Positions 36,151 to 45,735 of a DNA stretch of 64,000 nt are shown piece by piece. Source of the stretch: Planctomycetota bacterium (GTDB taxonomy: Bacteria; Planctomycetota; Phycisphaerae; UBA1845; PWPN01); the NCBI GenBank assembly GCA_022711465.1, contig JAKLEZ010000002.1, positions 248,001 to 312,000 on the forward strand, in the 5' to 3' direction. Every line of letters begins with the position of its first letter. The first letter of the stretch is position 1. A program made the position numbers and the translations under genes. Below the pieces are notes generated by a model. The model saw only the letters and a list, made by a program, of their open reading frames with translations. It did not search any database and was not told the DNA's origin.

Positions 36151-36606
36151 TCAGCTCGGCGGGCCGATCAGCTCAATCATGTTGCCATCGGGATCGCGAA
36201 CCAGGACCAGGTAGTCTCCCTCGGCCGGATCGGGGGAGAGGGCGCAGGGTTTGGCGATGGGGGTGGCCCCGGCTGGGGCCGCCTGGTTGAGCACTGCGGT
36301 CAGATCGGTGACATAGAACCTCAGATACCGGATTCCCAGAGTTGAATGGATGAAGGCGTTGTCCTGCCCGGCCCGCGGGGCGTTCTTGAACCGCATCGAC
36401 TTGACCTGGGTTGCCTCATCGTTGTCGTCCACCCGTCGGTTGATGGGTGGAGACCGGCCGGGTTTGGCGGGCGGTTTCGGAGAGGGCCTGCTGGGCTTGA
36501 CGGGGGGTTGGAGCGCGTTAGACTGTCGCTGGCGGTTGAATAGGAATCTCGATTCCGCCAGGGGCGGCGGCGCGGTCCCGGGGCGGAGGGCCTTGTCGCG
36601 CCACAC
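36151..36606 (-). CDS. Truncated VOC/glyoxalase-like protein
   Basis: The last ~85 residues look like the second half of a vicinal-oxygen-chelate domain (VKSMRFKNAPRAG, IRYLRFYVTD, then VLVRDPDGNMIELIGP), ending right at the stop. The N-terminal ~60 residues are Pro/Arg-rich and lack the first VOC beta-alpha-beta half. Only 15 bp separate its nominal start from the divergent gene at 36621, leaving no room for a promoter. The true start is unclear. It is either a half-domain remnant or a protein with an unusual N-terminus. Confidence 0.45.
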   Translation of the reverse strand: MWRDKALRPGTAPPPLAESRFLFNRQRQSNALQPPVKPSRPSPKPPAKPGRSPPINRRVDDNDEATQVKSMRFKNAPRAGQDNAFIHSTLGIRYLRFYVTDLTAVLNQAAPAGATPIAKPCALSPDPAEGDYLVLVRDPDGNMIELIGPPS

Positions 36607-36620
36607 GTTGTGAACTATCC

Positions 36621-37841
36621 ATGAACCACAGACTTCTCATTACCGCGATCGTCGCTCTCACTGCAATGACCTCAATCCCACACTTTGCCTTCGGCGCCAA
36701 CTTCGGCGATGACAGTGCGTTCCTGAAGAAGCACACCGACCTGATTGTCCTGAGCGACAAGGCCGGCCTGGCCAAGGTTGCCCTCGTACCGGCCTGGCAG
36801 GGCCGGGTGATGACCAGCACGACGGGCGGCGACGCCGGCCCGAGTTTCGGCTGGATCAACCGCGAGCTGATTGCCTCGGGGAAGATTCTGCCGCACATGA
36901 ACGCCTTCGGCGGCGAGGACCGCTTCTGGATGGGGCCGGAGGGTGGCCAGTTCTCGATCTTCTTCGAGAAGGGCAAGAAGTTCGAGTTCGCCGACTGGCA
37001 GACGCCGGCGATCTTCGACACTGAGCCCTTCAAGGTGGTGAGCAAGGCGGCCGACAAGGCCGTGTTCGGCGCGGAGTTCTCGCTGACCAACTACTCGGGC
37101 ACGGTTTTCGAGGTGGGCGTGGAGCGCGAGGTGCGCCTGCTTTCGCCGGACGTCGCCTGGGCGAAGCTGGGGGTGAAGGCCGCGAAGGACGTGAGCGTGG
37201 TGGCCTACGCTTCGAACAACAAGATTGTCAATAGGGGCAAGGAAGGGTGGAAGAAGGAGACGGGACTCCTGTCGGTCTGGATTCTGGGCATGTTCAATCC
37301 GTCGCCGTCGACCACGGTTGTTGTGCCAATCAAGGCCGGACCGGAGGCGGAGCTTGGCGTGAAGGTGACCTCGGACTATTTTGGCCAGGTGCCGCCGGAT
37401 CGGCTCGTGGTACGGGAGGATGTGGTGTTTCTCCGTGCCGACGGCCAGTACCGCAGCAAGATCGGCATTGGTCCGAAGCGCAGCAAGGCGATTCTGGGCA
37501 GCTATGACGCGGACGGCAAGGTGCTGACCCTTGTGCAGTTCAACCAGCCCGAGGGCGTGACCGACTACGTCAACTCGCTGTGGAAACTGCAGGACCATCC
37601 CTTCAGTGGCGATGCGGCCAACAGCTACAACGATGGGCCGCCCGCTCCGGGCGCCAAGCCGATGGGGCCGTTCTACGAGCTGGAGTCTTCCTCCCCGGCT
37701 GCCGCGTTGGCTCCGGGCAAGAGCCTGACGCACACGCATCGCACGATCCACCTGACCGGACCGGAGCCCGCACTGGACGAGATCGCCAAGGCGGCGCTGG
37801 GTGTGCCGCTCGAGGGCATCAAGACCGTGTTCAAGAAGTGA
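36621..37841 (+). CDS. Exported DUF6786-like protein (possible aldose-epimerase-like fold)
   Basis: A 406-aa exported protein with a signal peptide MNHRLLITAIVALTAMTSIPHFAFGA. The mature part is beta-rich with LIVLSDKAGLAKVALVPAWQGRVMTST near the start, GWINRELIASGKILPHMNAFGGEDRFWMGPEGG near residue 75-115 and FYELESSSPAAALAPGKSLTHTHRTIHL near the end. The order resembles galactose-mutarotase-like proteins, and the HMNAFGGEDRFW segment fits the uncharacterised DUF6786 group. No catalytic assignment is safe. It lies 84 bp upstream of the FucP-like transporter, hinting at a sugar role. Confidence 0.55.
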   Translation: MNHRLLITAIVALTAMTSIPHFAFGANFGDDSAFLKKHTDLIVLSDKAGLAKVALVPAWQGRVMTSTTGGDAGPSFGWINRELIASGKILPHMNAFGGEDRFWMGPEGGQFSIFFEKGKKFEFADWQTPAIFDTEPFKVVSKAADKAVFGAEFSLTNYSGTVFEVGVEREVRLLSPDVAWAKLGVKAAKDVSVVAYASNNKIVNRGKEGWKKETGLLSVWILGMFNPSPSTTVVVPIKAGPEAELGVKVTSDYFGQVPPDRLVVREDVVFLRADGQYRSKIGIGPKRSKAILGSYDADGKVLTLVQFNQPEGVTDYVNSLWKLQDHPFSGDAANSYNDGPPAPGAKPMGPFYELESSSPAAALAPGKSLTHTHRTIHLTGPEPALDEIAKAALGVPLEGIKTVFKK

Positions 37842-37924
37842 TCCGGCCCGGCGCGTCCTGATGTGAATACCGGCCGCCCACGGATCTGTGGCGGGTGATC
37901 TGCGTCCAAAGAGAGCCGAATACC

Positions 37925-39955
37925 ATGACCGAAGAAAAAGCAGGCAAGTCCATGGCCACCGACGGCCAGAGCGCCCTTGACTACGCCGCACCGATGCTGG
38001 GGCGTTCCGAGAGCATGTTCGTCGTCGACGGCAGGAATGTGCTGTTGACGTTCTGTCTGGTCAGCTCGTTGTTCCTCCTCTGGGGGTTCTGCAACGGGAT
38101 GATTGACGTGATGGACAAGCACTTCCAGGAGGAATTGCACCTCAGCCTTTCGCAGTCGGCCTGGGTGCAGTTCGCGCACTGGATGGGCTACTTCCTCATG
38201 TCGATGCCGGCGGGCTGGCTGGCGACGCGCCTGGGTTACCGAGGAGGCATCATTGCCGGGCTGCTGCTCGTGGCCGTGGGCGGCTTCTGGTTCATTCCCG
38301 CCGCGAAGATTGCGGCGTTCTGGGCGTTTCTGCTGGGGGTGTGCGTAGTGGCCTCCGGTCTGACGTTCCTGGAGACGGTGGCCAATCCCTACACCACGGT
38401 GCTGGGGCCGCCGCGTTATGCGGCCACGCGGATCAACCTGGCCCAGTCCTGTAACGGCGTCGGCTGGGTGCTGGGGCCGATTGCCGGCGGTCTGTTCTTC
38501 TATGGGAAGGACGCATCCGGTCGGAGCACCGGCTCGGAGACGCTCTGGATCCCCTACGCCGGCGTGGGCGTGGTGGTGCTGCTGTTGGCTGTGGTCTTCT
38601 TTTTCGCTCCGGTTCCGGACATCAAGGCCAAGGACGACTATGGTATCGGCGGCAAGGATGACGCCGGCGGGAAGGCCCCGGTCACCCGGCATGTGAACCG
38701 TGGCTTGTCGTTCCTGTTGCTGCTGGGCAATATCTGTGCGTTGTTTGGCGTTTTCGGCATGATTTTGTGGCTGGCCCTTGGCTCGCTGCATGTTGGCCCG
38801 ACTCTGGCGGCGTTTGCCTCGACGATGGGCCTGGTCGTGACCGCCGATACCGCGTTGCTGCTGACGCTCTTCGCCGCGGGGTGCCTGGCCCTTGTGGTTG
38901 CGGCGATCTGGCTGATCGGAGTGACCAAGCGGCTGACGCATCACAGCATCTGGTCGCACGAGCATTTCACGGGTGCGGTGCTTGCCCAGTTCTTCTACGT
39001 GGCCGCCCAAGCGGGGATCTTCAGCTTTCTGATCAACTACATGACTTCGGAGCCGCCCTCGCTGCCGGCTTCGTGGCTGAAGGCGGACAGCACCTGGGTA
39101 GAGACCCGGACGGCGTTTGCCGGGTCCGACTTCAAGGACATGTCGTCTCTGGCTGCGAAGCTGGGTGCGCCGTCAGATCCGCTGTCGGAGTACCTGGCCG
39201 GGAACCTCTCCGATTCGACCCGGGAGACCCTGAGACAGTACAAGGAGGGCGCGGCCAGTGAGACGGCGGCCCGGGTGGCGGTAATGCAGGACCTGAACAC
39301 GCTCATCCTGAAGCAGAGCGTTTACAGCCCGGAACGATTTAAGGGGATCACCCTCCAGGAGGGGACGAGACAGCTGCTGGCCCAGGATGCCAAGGGCCGA
39401 AACGAGTCGCGACTCAACCGCCTGCTGCTCGCGGATGCTCTCTCGAAGGAGCTCGATTACCGGGACGGCGTTGTGGCGGTCACCAACCAGTTCGCATCGA
39501 CGCTGGCGTCATTTGGCTTCATCTGCTTCCTTTTGGGACGGGTGGTCGGGGCGGCGCTGCTGCGGCGGGTCTCGGCCCACAAGATCGTTGGTCTCTACGC
39601 GCTGCTGAATACCGTGGCCTGTTTCGTGATCTTCCTCAAGCTTGGCTGGCTCTCGGTCACATGCGTTTTCGTGAGCTACTTCTTCATGTCGATCATGTTC
39701 CCGACCATTTTCGCGCTGGGCATCTTCGGACTGGGTGACAAGGCGAAAGGGGCATCGGCCTACATCGTCATGGCGATCGTGGGCGGGGCTCTGCTGCCTA
39801 AGCTGATGGGGGCGGTCGCGGACCACTACGACATGTCCCGGGGCTTCATTGTCCCGTTGTTGTGCTTCGTGCTGATATCGTTCTATGGCTACTCGTGGCC
39901 TAAGCTGAGCCGCGCGGAATCGCTCCACGGGGTGAGCACGGCCCGCGGCCACTAG
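37925..39955 (+). CDS. FucP-like MFS sugar transporter with extra segments
   Basis: A 676-aa major facilitator superfamily protein. The N-terminal half matches L-fucose:H+ symporters: SSLFLLWGFCNGMIDVMDKHF, VQFAHWMGYFLMSMPAGWLATRLGYRGG, LTFLETVANPYTTVLGP, TRINLAQSCNGVGWVLGP. Usual FucP proteins are about 430 aa. Here two additional hydrophobic stretches (about residues 260-288 and 310-335) precede the seventh canonical helix (AQFFYVAAQAGIFSFLINY). A ~140-residue hydrophilic insert (about 375-515) then follows before the helices resume at TLASFGFICFLLGRVVG. The insert is probably extracytoplasmic. The start MTEEKAGK is at 37925. The substrate is probably a hexose or deoxyhexose. Confidence 0.85.
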   Translation: MTEEKAGKSMATDGQSALDYAAPMLGRSESMFVVDGRNVLLTFCLVSSLFLLWGFCNGMIDVMDKHFQEELHLSLSQSAWVQFAHWMGYFLMSMPAGWLATRLGYRGGIIAGLLLVAVGGFWFIPAAKIAAFWAFLLGVCVVASGLTFLETVANPYTTVLGPPRYAATRINLAQSCNGVGWVLGPIAGGLFFYGKDASGRSTGSETLWIPYAGVGVVVLLLAVVFFFAPVPDIKAKDDYGIGGKDDAGGKAPVTRHVNRGLSFLLLLGNICALFGVFGMILWLALGSLHVGPTLAAFASTMGLVVTADTALLLTLFAAGCLALVVAAIWLIGVTKRLTHHSIWSHEHFTGAVLAQFFYVAAQAGIFSFLINYMTSEPPSLPASWLKADSTWVETRTAFAGSDFKDMSSLAAKLGAPSDPLSEYLAGNLSDSTRETLRQYKEGAASETAARVAVMQDLNTLILKQSVYSPERFKGITLQEGTRQLLAQDAKGRNESRLNRLLLADALSKELDYRDGVVAVTNQFASTLASFGFICFLLGRVVGAALLRRVSAHKIVGLYALLNTVACFVIFLKLGWLSVTCVFVSYFFMSIMFPTIFALGIFGLGDKAKGASAYIVMAIVGGALLPKLMGAVADHYDMSRGFIVPLLCFVLISFYGYSWPKLSRAESLHGVSTARGH

Positions 39956-40133
39956 CCGGAGGCGGTGAGGCGGCCGGTTTCGTCGGTGCGGTCTTGGATC
40001 CGGTGGGACGCGTCGACGGCGTCATGGGAACGATGGACGGGTAGGCGAGCGGAGGCCCTGGCCGATGTGGGTTGGCCGGTGGTCAGGTGCCGCTTTTCTC
40101 CCGGGTTCCTGGAGCTGAGCCGGGTCGGCGTCG

Positions 40134-41735
40134 TCAGGGGGCTGTGGGAGTGGGCTGCCAGCCGCCGCCGAGGGCCTTGAGCAGGGCGATCAGGTTGGAG
40201 ACCACGGTGCCTTCGCTCTGAATCAGGGCGTCCTCCGTCTGATAGAGTGCGCGTTGTGATTCCAGCACGGTCAGGAAGTCATCGATGCCCTTGGCGTAGC
40301 GGTCGTTGGCCAGGTTGAGAGCCGTTCGGTTGGCGTTGACCGCCTCGGCGAGGGACACATGGCGCACCTGCTCCTGGCGGTAGGCGACCAGGGAGTTCTC
40401 GACCTCCTCCAGGGCGATCAGGATGGTTTGCTGATAGGTGGTGAGGGCCTGAGCCTGGATCGCGTTCTGGATCTCGATATTCGACCGGATCCGCCAGGCG
40501 TCGAAGACCGGCCAGCGGACCGCGGGGCCGAGCGACCAGAGGAAGCTGTTCCGATCGAGCATCAGCCGGGCATCGTGGCTCTGTGAGCCCACCGAGCCGG
40601 TCAGCGAGAATGCCGGATAGAGATCGGCGGTGGCGACGCCGATGCGTGCTGTGGCCGCGGCCAGTTGGCGCTCGGCCTGGCGAATATCCGGACGGCGCTG
40701 GAGCAGCTCGGAAGGCAGGCCGGCCGGGATTTCGGGCGGCACGGCTGGAATTGGCGCTTCGCGTGTCAGCTCAGCGAGCAAGGCGGCGGGTTCCTGTCCG
40801 AGGAGTACAGCTAGGCGATGGGCGGATTGCTGCCACAGGGAGTCGAGCAGCGGGATCTGCGACTGAGTGGTGGCCAGTGCGGCGGTGGCCTGGGCCACAT
40901 CCACCTCGCTGGTCAGGCCGGCCTTGAAGCGGTCCCGGGTCAACTCGAGGCTTTCCTGCTGGGTCTTGATGTTCTCTCGGGCGATGGTCAGCCGCCGCTG
41001 ATAGACTCGGGCCTCGACGTAGTTGCGGGCGACCTCCGATCGCAGGGAGACGAGCACGTCGGATCGGGCCTCCTCGGCCGCCTGAATGTCGGCGTCGGCG
41101 GCTTCGACCTCGCGGCGAATTCCTCCGAAAAGGTCGAGTTCCCAAGACGCATCGAAGCCGGCCTGGAACAGATTCGACCCGCGATGGCTGACCCGGCTTC
41201 CGCTGCGGGGGGCGTTCTGGGCCAAGCCGGTGCGCAGGGTAGTGACCGCCGCGTTGGCGAGCGGGCCGGGGCCGAACGCGCCGTTGGACTGCAGGGTACC
41301 CAGCGCCGAGCTGGCGGCGGTGTTACGCAGCTGGCGGCCAATACCGGCGGCGCCGGCGGTCTCTTCGCGGGTGTTGAGACTGCTGCCCATGTAGTCATAT
41401 GAGCCTGCGGCATTCAGTTGGGGCCAGAGATCGGCGGCGACGACTCCGCGCTGAGCGCGGGCCTGGCGGATTCTCGCCTCGGCCAACTGCAGGTCGAGGT
41501 TCGTCTGGGAGGCCCGTTCGACGAGCGAGTTCAGCATCGGGTCCTTGAGCATCTCCCACCAGCGATCCAGCTGGGCTGGCTGGGTGGCGGCCGGCCGCGA
41601 GGCCGAGACCCCGGAGTAACCCGCCGGCATGGTGGTCGCGGGGCGCTGATAGTTGGGCCCGACAGAGCAGCCCACACTCAGGGCCAATGTCCACAGGGAG
41701 CCGAGTTTGAGGAAATGCATGGTTGTTCGTATCAC
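40134..41735 (-). CDS. NodT-family outer-membrane efflux lipoprotein (TolC-like)
   Basis: A 533-aa outer-membrane channel of the NodT/TolC family. GTG at 41735 follows GGAGAACGACC. The lipoprotein signal ends LALSVGC, followed by the family's SVGPNYQRP. Two long OEP repeats are seen, including LNSLVERASQTNLDLQLAEARIRQARAQRG and, later, LLQRRPDIRQAERQLAAATARIGVATADLYPAFSLTGS, the diagnostic second-repeat motif. It would form a trimeric channel for a tripartite pump. No membrane-fusion protein or inner-membrane pump is adjacent. A TetR-family remnant lies about 290 bp upstream on the same strand, suggesting a partly deleted efflux operon. Confidence 0.92.
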   Translation of the reverse strand: MIRTTMHFLKLGSLWTLALSVGCSVGPNYQRPATTMPAGYSGVSASRPAATQPAQLDRWWEMLKDPMLNSLVERASQTNLDLQLAEARIRQARAQRGVVAADLWPQLNAAGSYDYMGSSLNTREETAGAAGIGRQLRNTAASSALGTLQSNGAFGPGPLANAAVTTLRTGLAQNAPRSGSRVSHRGSNLFQAGFDASWELDLFGGIRREVEAADADIQAAEEARSDVLVSLRSEVARNYVEARVYQRRLTIARENIKTQQESLELTRDRFKAGLTSEVDVAQATAALATTQSQIPLLDSLWQQSAHRLAVLLGQEPAALLAELTREAPIPAVPPEIPAGLPSELLQRRPDIRQAERQLAAATARIGVATADLYPAFSLTGSVGSQSHDARLMLDRNSFLWSLGPAVRWPVFDAWRIRSNIEIQNAIQAQALTTYQQTILIALEEVENSLVAYRQEQVRHVSLAEAVNANRTALNLANDRYAKGIDDFLTVLESQRALYQTEDALIQSEGTVVSNLIALLKALGGGWQPTPTAP

Positions 41736-42028
41736 GGTCGTTCTCCAGTAGAGCCCGCCTCAGCAGAGCGTGTGCGACAGGCTGTTCGTTCGCTTTTGTT
41801 GGCTGGCGAAGTTCCCATCCCGCCTTCGTAGCGCCGGGCTTCTGATCCTCGTGCTCTCGGGTGTCGGCGGCGTCAGTCCCGATGCCCGGCCGGATGAACG
41901 GGGCCTCAATGAGAAGGCTCGCTGGTCGGCCGAGTGACGCAGCCCGTTCCCACGCTGGAAGCTGTATATCAACTGTGGAACCCGCGTGTCAACCCGCTCG
42001 GAGGGCGGCACGCTCGGGGTGACGAGAC

Positions 42029-42292
42029 TCACAGTCCCACCTCGGCTGCACGGGGCGGCAGGTGTTTCAGGGGCCCCAGTGTGAAACGGGTGATGTGTTC
42101 GGCGATGGCGTCGAGGTCGGCTGGCTCGCAAGTCTGTTCAGGGTACGGGCGCGAGATGACCGGCCGGGCGTGGTGGTGGTGCCGACACTGGGCCACGACG
42201 CTGATCACACACAGGCGTAGTTCCCTTTCGGTCACAACCGGTCCCATGCGATCACGAACGATCTGGGCCAGCCGCTGGTGCTGTGGACGGAT
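42029..42292 (-). pseudogene. C-terminal remnant of a CecR/DUF1956-type TetR regulator
   Basis: Translation of this frame gives PQHQRLAQIVRDRMGP, LRLCVISVVAQC, HARPVISRPYPEQ and DAIAEHITRFTLGPLKHL. This matches the ligand/dimerisation end of CecR-like TetR proteins, which commonly end with an HI-x-RF-x-L-x-x-L pattern. The frame stays open upstream to a TGA at 42431-42433, but that part has no helix-turn-helix and no start codon with a ribosome-binding site. The DNA-binding half has therefore been lost. It points towards the lone efflux-channel gene, a common regulator-pump arrangement. Confidence 0.6.
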
Positions 42293-42552
42293 GCCTGGTG
42301 GTCGGTGATCTTCGAGATAGCGATACCTCAGATAAGGCAGAGGGTCGTTTCGGACTGAAGTATAAAAAGCGCATTCGGCGGGGTCAAGGCGGGCGTCCTT
42401 GGGGCTCTGGTTGATTATAAGTATTTGTTCTCAAGAGATTTATGTGTATTCAGTCCTGGCGGGCGGAGTCGCGTTTGCCGCGTGGTCCTTCGCTCCTGCG
42501 AGGGGCAAGTGTCTGCGATCGACGGCGATGGGTGGACGAGGGAGTGCGATTC

Positions 42553-43446
42553 TCAGTGCTTCGGGAGCGGTCGGCCGGTCAGTTTCTCGTAGGCTTCGAT
42601 GTACTTTTTGCTCGTATGGGCGACCACTTCCTCCGGCAAGGTCGGACCAGGCGGGGTTTTGTTCCAGTTCAGCGTCTCGAGGTAGTTTCGAACGTACTGT
42701 TTGTCGAAGCTGGGCTGATCGCGGCCGGGGGAGTAGTCGGCGGCCGGCCAGAATCGCGAGGAATCTGGAGTCAGGGCTTCGTCGATGAGGATGACCTCGT
42801 TGCCATCGAGGCCCCATTCGAATTTGGTGTCGGCGATGATGACTCCTCGTCCTCGGGCGTACTCGGCGGCTTCGCGGTAGATGGCGATGCTGCGATCGCG
42901 GATTGTCTTCATCAGGCCGGGCTCGACCAGCTTGCAGGCCCGCTCGAAGGAGATGTTCTCGTCGTGGCCCACCTCGGCCTTGGTGGATGGAGTGAACAGC
43001 GGCTCGGGCAACGGGTCGCACTGGCGAAGACCGGCCGGGAGCCTGATGCCGCAGACGGACTGGCTCTTCAGGTACTCCTTCCAGCCGCTACCCGTGATGT
43101 AGCCGCGGACCACGCACTCGATGGGCACGACCTTGGTCTTTCTGACCAGCATGGCACGGCCGCGGAGCTGGTCGAGGTAGGGTGCGAATCCTTGAGGAGT
43201 CCGGTCCTCGATCAACTCGATGAGATGGTGGCGGGCGATGCTGAGCCGGCCGAGCCAGAACGCGCTGATTCGGGTCAGGACCTCGCCCTTGAAGGGTATG
43301 CCGTTGGGCATGACCACATCAAAGGCGCTGATCCGGTCGCTGGCTACGATCAGGAGCCGATCGCCCAGATCGTAGACGTCGCGCACTTTGCCGCGTCTGA
43401 CGGGGAAGCCGGGAATGCTGGTCTGCAGAATGACTTGGGAAGCCAA
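42553..43446 (-). CDS. purC: SAICAR synthetase
   Basis: A 297-aa phosphoribosylaminoimidazole-succinocarboxamide synthase, converting CAIR, aspartate and ATP to SAICAR in purine synthesis. A TTG at 43446 is the likely start: AAGGAG lies 7 nt upstream and the next residues ASQVILQTSI lead straight into the domain. The longer frame has no ribosome-binding site. Motifs: RRGKVRDVYDLGDRLLIVASDRISAFD (nucleotide loop), VVPIECVVRGYITGSGW, DTKFEWGLDGNEVILIDE and LTPDSSRFWPA. This is the longer (~300 aa) PurC form. It has no purine neighbours. Confidence 0.93.
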   Translation of the reverse strand: MASQVILQTSIPGFPVRRGKVRDVYDLGDRLLIVASDRISAFDVVMPNGIPFKGEVLTRISAFWLGRLSIARHHLIELIEDRTPQGFAPYLDQLRGRAMLVRKTKVVPIECVVRGYITGSGWKEYLKSQSVCGIRLPAGLRQCDPLPEPLFTPSTKAEVGHDENISFERACKLVEPGLMKTIRDRSIAIYREAAEYARGRGVIIADTKFEWGLDGNEVILIDEALTPDSSRFWPAADYSPGRDQPSFDKQYVRNYLETLNWNKTPPGPTLPEEVVAHTSKKYIEAYEKLTGRPLPKH

Positions 43447-43637
43447 GAGCTGACTCCTTAGGCAAGAGGGCTGAAACGCCGAACGCGGGGGCACTTTCGG
43501 TCAAAGCGCTGAAGACCACTCGATCGGTGCCCGGAACCGAGAGAAGAGAGTCCGTGCGGCAAGGGTTCGCGCGAGGCGCTTGCTCGGATGCGGCCTCCGG
43601 CTTCTGCAACTCTCGATTCGAGACAGTCGATGATTGC

Positions 43638-44927
43638 CTACCTCTCGTTGTCCAGTTCCGGTGCCCTGTTTCTCAAGATATAGTCCAGAGTCGTGACGTC
43701 GTCGGTGTTCGCAGGGCTGGGCAGCTTACCCTGGAGTTCGGCCGGAGCCGAAGTTGGCACCTGAGCGTCCGCGGGCAATGCGCCGCGTTCCTTGGCGATC
43801 TGGATGGCCTTCTCCATCATCTCCTGTTGCCGCCTCTGGTTCAACTCGACGATCTTGCGCAGCCGTTCTTGCTGTTCCTCGATGCCGGCCTGTTGAGCTT
43901 CCCGTTCCTCAGGGGTCAGCGCGCCTCCTGCCCGAGCGATGGCCACGCGATAGAGGGTGTAGAGCTTTCGCCTGGACCGAGTCAGCTCCTCCAGCCGGTT
44001 TCGGTTCGCCCGAGTCTCAGAATCGAGGCGGGCGATCTCGGATATCAGCTTGGCGGCGAAGATGACCTGGCGGGCAAACGGCCGGGCCTCTTTCCTGGGC
44101 AGATTGAACGCTTCTGGCCGATCCAGCCAGGCCGCGACGGTCCGTGGGGACGGGGGCTCACTGGGCCGGGTGGTGGCAGGTTGGCTCGCAGTCACCGGCC
44201 CGGTCTCCGGGACACGGCTCTCCTCGCGTCGCCTGGTCCGCTTGGGCGATCGGGTCGAGAGGGCCTTGCCGGTCACGCCCACCTCCTCAACCAGGGCCTG
44301 TTCATACGCGTCGACCAGCCGGGGAATGAGATAGGGTTTCTCGTAGCCGGTGACGTACTGGAGAGGGCTGACCCGATCCCGGCTGACGTCGATAGCCGCC
44401 CGAAAGTGGGCTTCGGCGGCCAGGTCCGCGAGGGACATGTCCAGGGCCTTCTCCGTCTGGGTGGAGATGACCGCCAGATCCGTCTCATTCAGGTTGTTGA
44501 TCAGTCGCGAGAGGTTGAAGCCGGCCGAGCCGTACTCCTGCTTTCTCCACTGATCGATGGCGAGCTTGAGCAGTTCCTGGCGATCGGCCGGAGCCAGGGT
44601 CGATACTTTTGTTCTTACCTTGGCACCGGCAGGCCGGCTCGCTGCAGGTCGAGTATCGACCGGGCCGTCGGTTTCCTCGGCGGGACGGCTCTGCGCCTTC
44701 GGGATCAGTTCCGGAATCGCCCCCGGTTCGATAGCGTGAATGCTTGAACGGGCGATGGTCTGGACGAACCGGACCCGGCCGTCGTCCGACAGTCGACGGA
44801 TGGAGATATCGGCCGGCGACTGGTGGAGGATCTCGCATTCGATCCGGTCACCGTTATTGAGGATGACCGTTTCCGCCGAGAGCCAAGCCCCGCCGCCCAG
44901 CAGGACTGCGACCAGAATGTGTTTCAT
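43638..44927 (-). CDS. Exported protein of unknown function with coiled coil
   Basis: A ~429-aa exported protein starting MKHILVAVLLGGGAWLSAE (an ATG four codons earlier is possible). Just after the signal is a small beta unit (TVILNNGDRIECEILHQ...ISIRRL), resembling the surface-layer or SH3-like openings of many planctomycete exported proteins. A Pro/Ala-rich linker follows. A helical region begins at LAPADRQELLKLAIDQWRKQ. The C-terminal part (about 300-400) is strongly charged and heptad-like (RANRNRLEELTRSRRKLYTLY; EREAQQAGIEEQQERLRKIVELNQRRQQ), suggesting a coiled coil. No family recognised; no operon partner. Confidence 0.6.
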   Translation of the reverse strand: MKHILVAVLLGGGAWLSAETVILNNGDRIECEILHQSPADISIRRLSDDGRVRFVQTIARSSIHAIEPGAIPELIPKAQSRPAEETDGPVDTRPAASRPAGAKVRTKVSTLAPADRQELLKLAIDQWRKQEYGSAGFNLSRLINNLNETDLAVISTQTEKALDMSLADLAAEAHFRAAIDVSRDRVSPLQYVTGYEKPYLIPRLVDAYEQALVEEVGVTGKALSTRSPKRTRRREESRVPETGPVTASQPATTRPSEPPSPRTVAAWLDRPEAFNLPRKEARPFARQVIFAAKLISEIARLDSETRANRNRLEELTRSRRKLYTLYRVAIARAGGALTPEEREAQQAGIEEQQERLRKIVELNQRRQQEMMEKAIQIAKERGALPADAQVPTSAPAELQGKLPSPANTDDVTTLDYILRNRAPELDNER

Positions 44928-45199
44928 CCCACTTGTCATCAGCCTGTGATCGACCCGATTTCTCCCCGCCTTCCACGTCGCCCACCTGGGAGCTATTATA
45001 CCGATCGGGCGTGGCCGGCGCAACAGAGGTTGACAGGCGGAGGCCGTTCGGATGGACGGTCAGCAGTCAGTGGTCGGCAGGCGGGGAGAGCTCGACGGGC
45101 AACCGCCGCGTCCTCTGAAGCAGGTGTCCCGTTGGCGGTTCGAGGCATCAGGGCTGCATCGTTTCACCGGCTCGATGTCCCGACGTTTCGGCTTTGTCC

Positions 45200-45637
45200 A
45201 TGACGACTTCCTACACCTGGGAATACCAGATTCAGGTTCCGCCCTACGATCGGCTCGTGGAGGTGCTGGAGGCTTTCTTCGCATCGTATCCGGGGGGGGA
45301 CTACACCTGTGAACGTCGCGAGCGATTCCGGCTCGAGTTCCGGCGGGGCCTGTGGCGCAGGAGCCTGCTGGGCATGGGGCCGCCGGTGCCTGACCGGTTG
45401 ATGAAGGGGCAGTTCAGCCGGTGGCCGTTGATCGTGCGCGTGCTGGCTCGACCGGCTCCGACCTTCTTCACCGCGACGGCGCGGTACGAGCTTCATCTGC
45501 CCAAGTCGGTTCCCGGCCTGGCGCAGGAAGTTCAATCGTCGGTCAATCTTCACATTCTCAAGGAGCTGGGCGACCTGGCCGCCTACTTGGCGGAATGCAT
45601 CGGCTTGGAGAGTCCGCCCGAAGTCACTCCCCTGTAA
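45200..45637 (+). CDS. Conserved-looking hypothetical protein
   Basis: A 145-aa soluble protein without signal or membrane helices. The ATG at 45200 is preferred to a TTG two codons upstream. It has alternating hydrophobic pattern and a plausible start (TSYTWEYQIQVPPYDRLVEVLEAFFASYPGG), a basic middle (RRERFRLEFRRGLWRRS), and a helix near the end (SSVNLHILKELGDLAAYLAECIGL). It looks coding by composition, but I recognise no family and no function can be given. Confidence 0.55.
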   Translation: MTTSYTWEYQIQVPPYDRLVEVLEAFFASYPGGDYTCERRERFRLEFRRGLWRRSLLGMGPPVPDRLMKGQFSRWPLIVRVLARPAPTFFTATARYELHLPKSVPGLAQEVQSSVNLHILKELGDLAAYLAECIGLESPPEVTPL

Positions 45638-45735
45638 AAACGAGCCCATCCCGAACTCCGCCTGGCACCGGCCTGCCACCGCCCGGCATCGGCGAGCTTG
45701 GGATGGACTCCTGAACTGCCGTCCGGCGACCGGGC

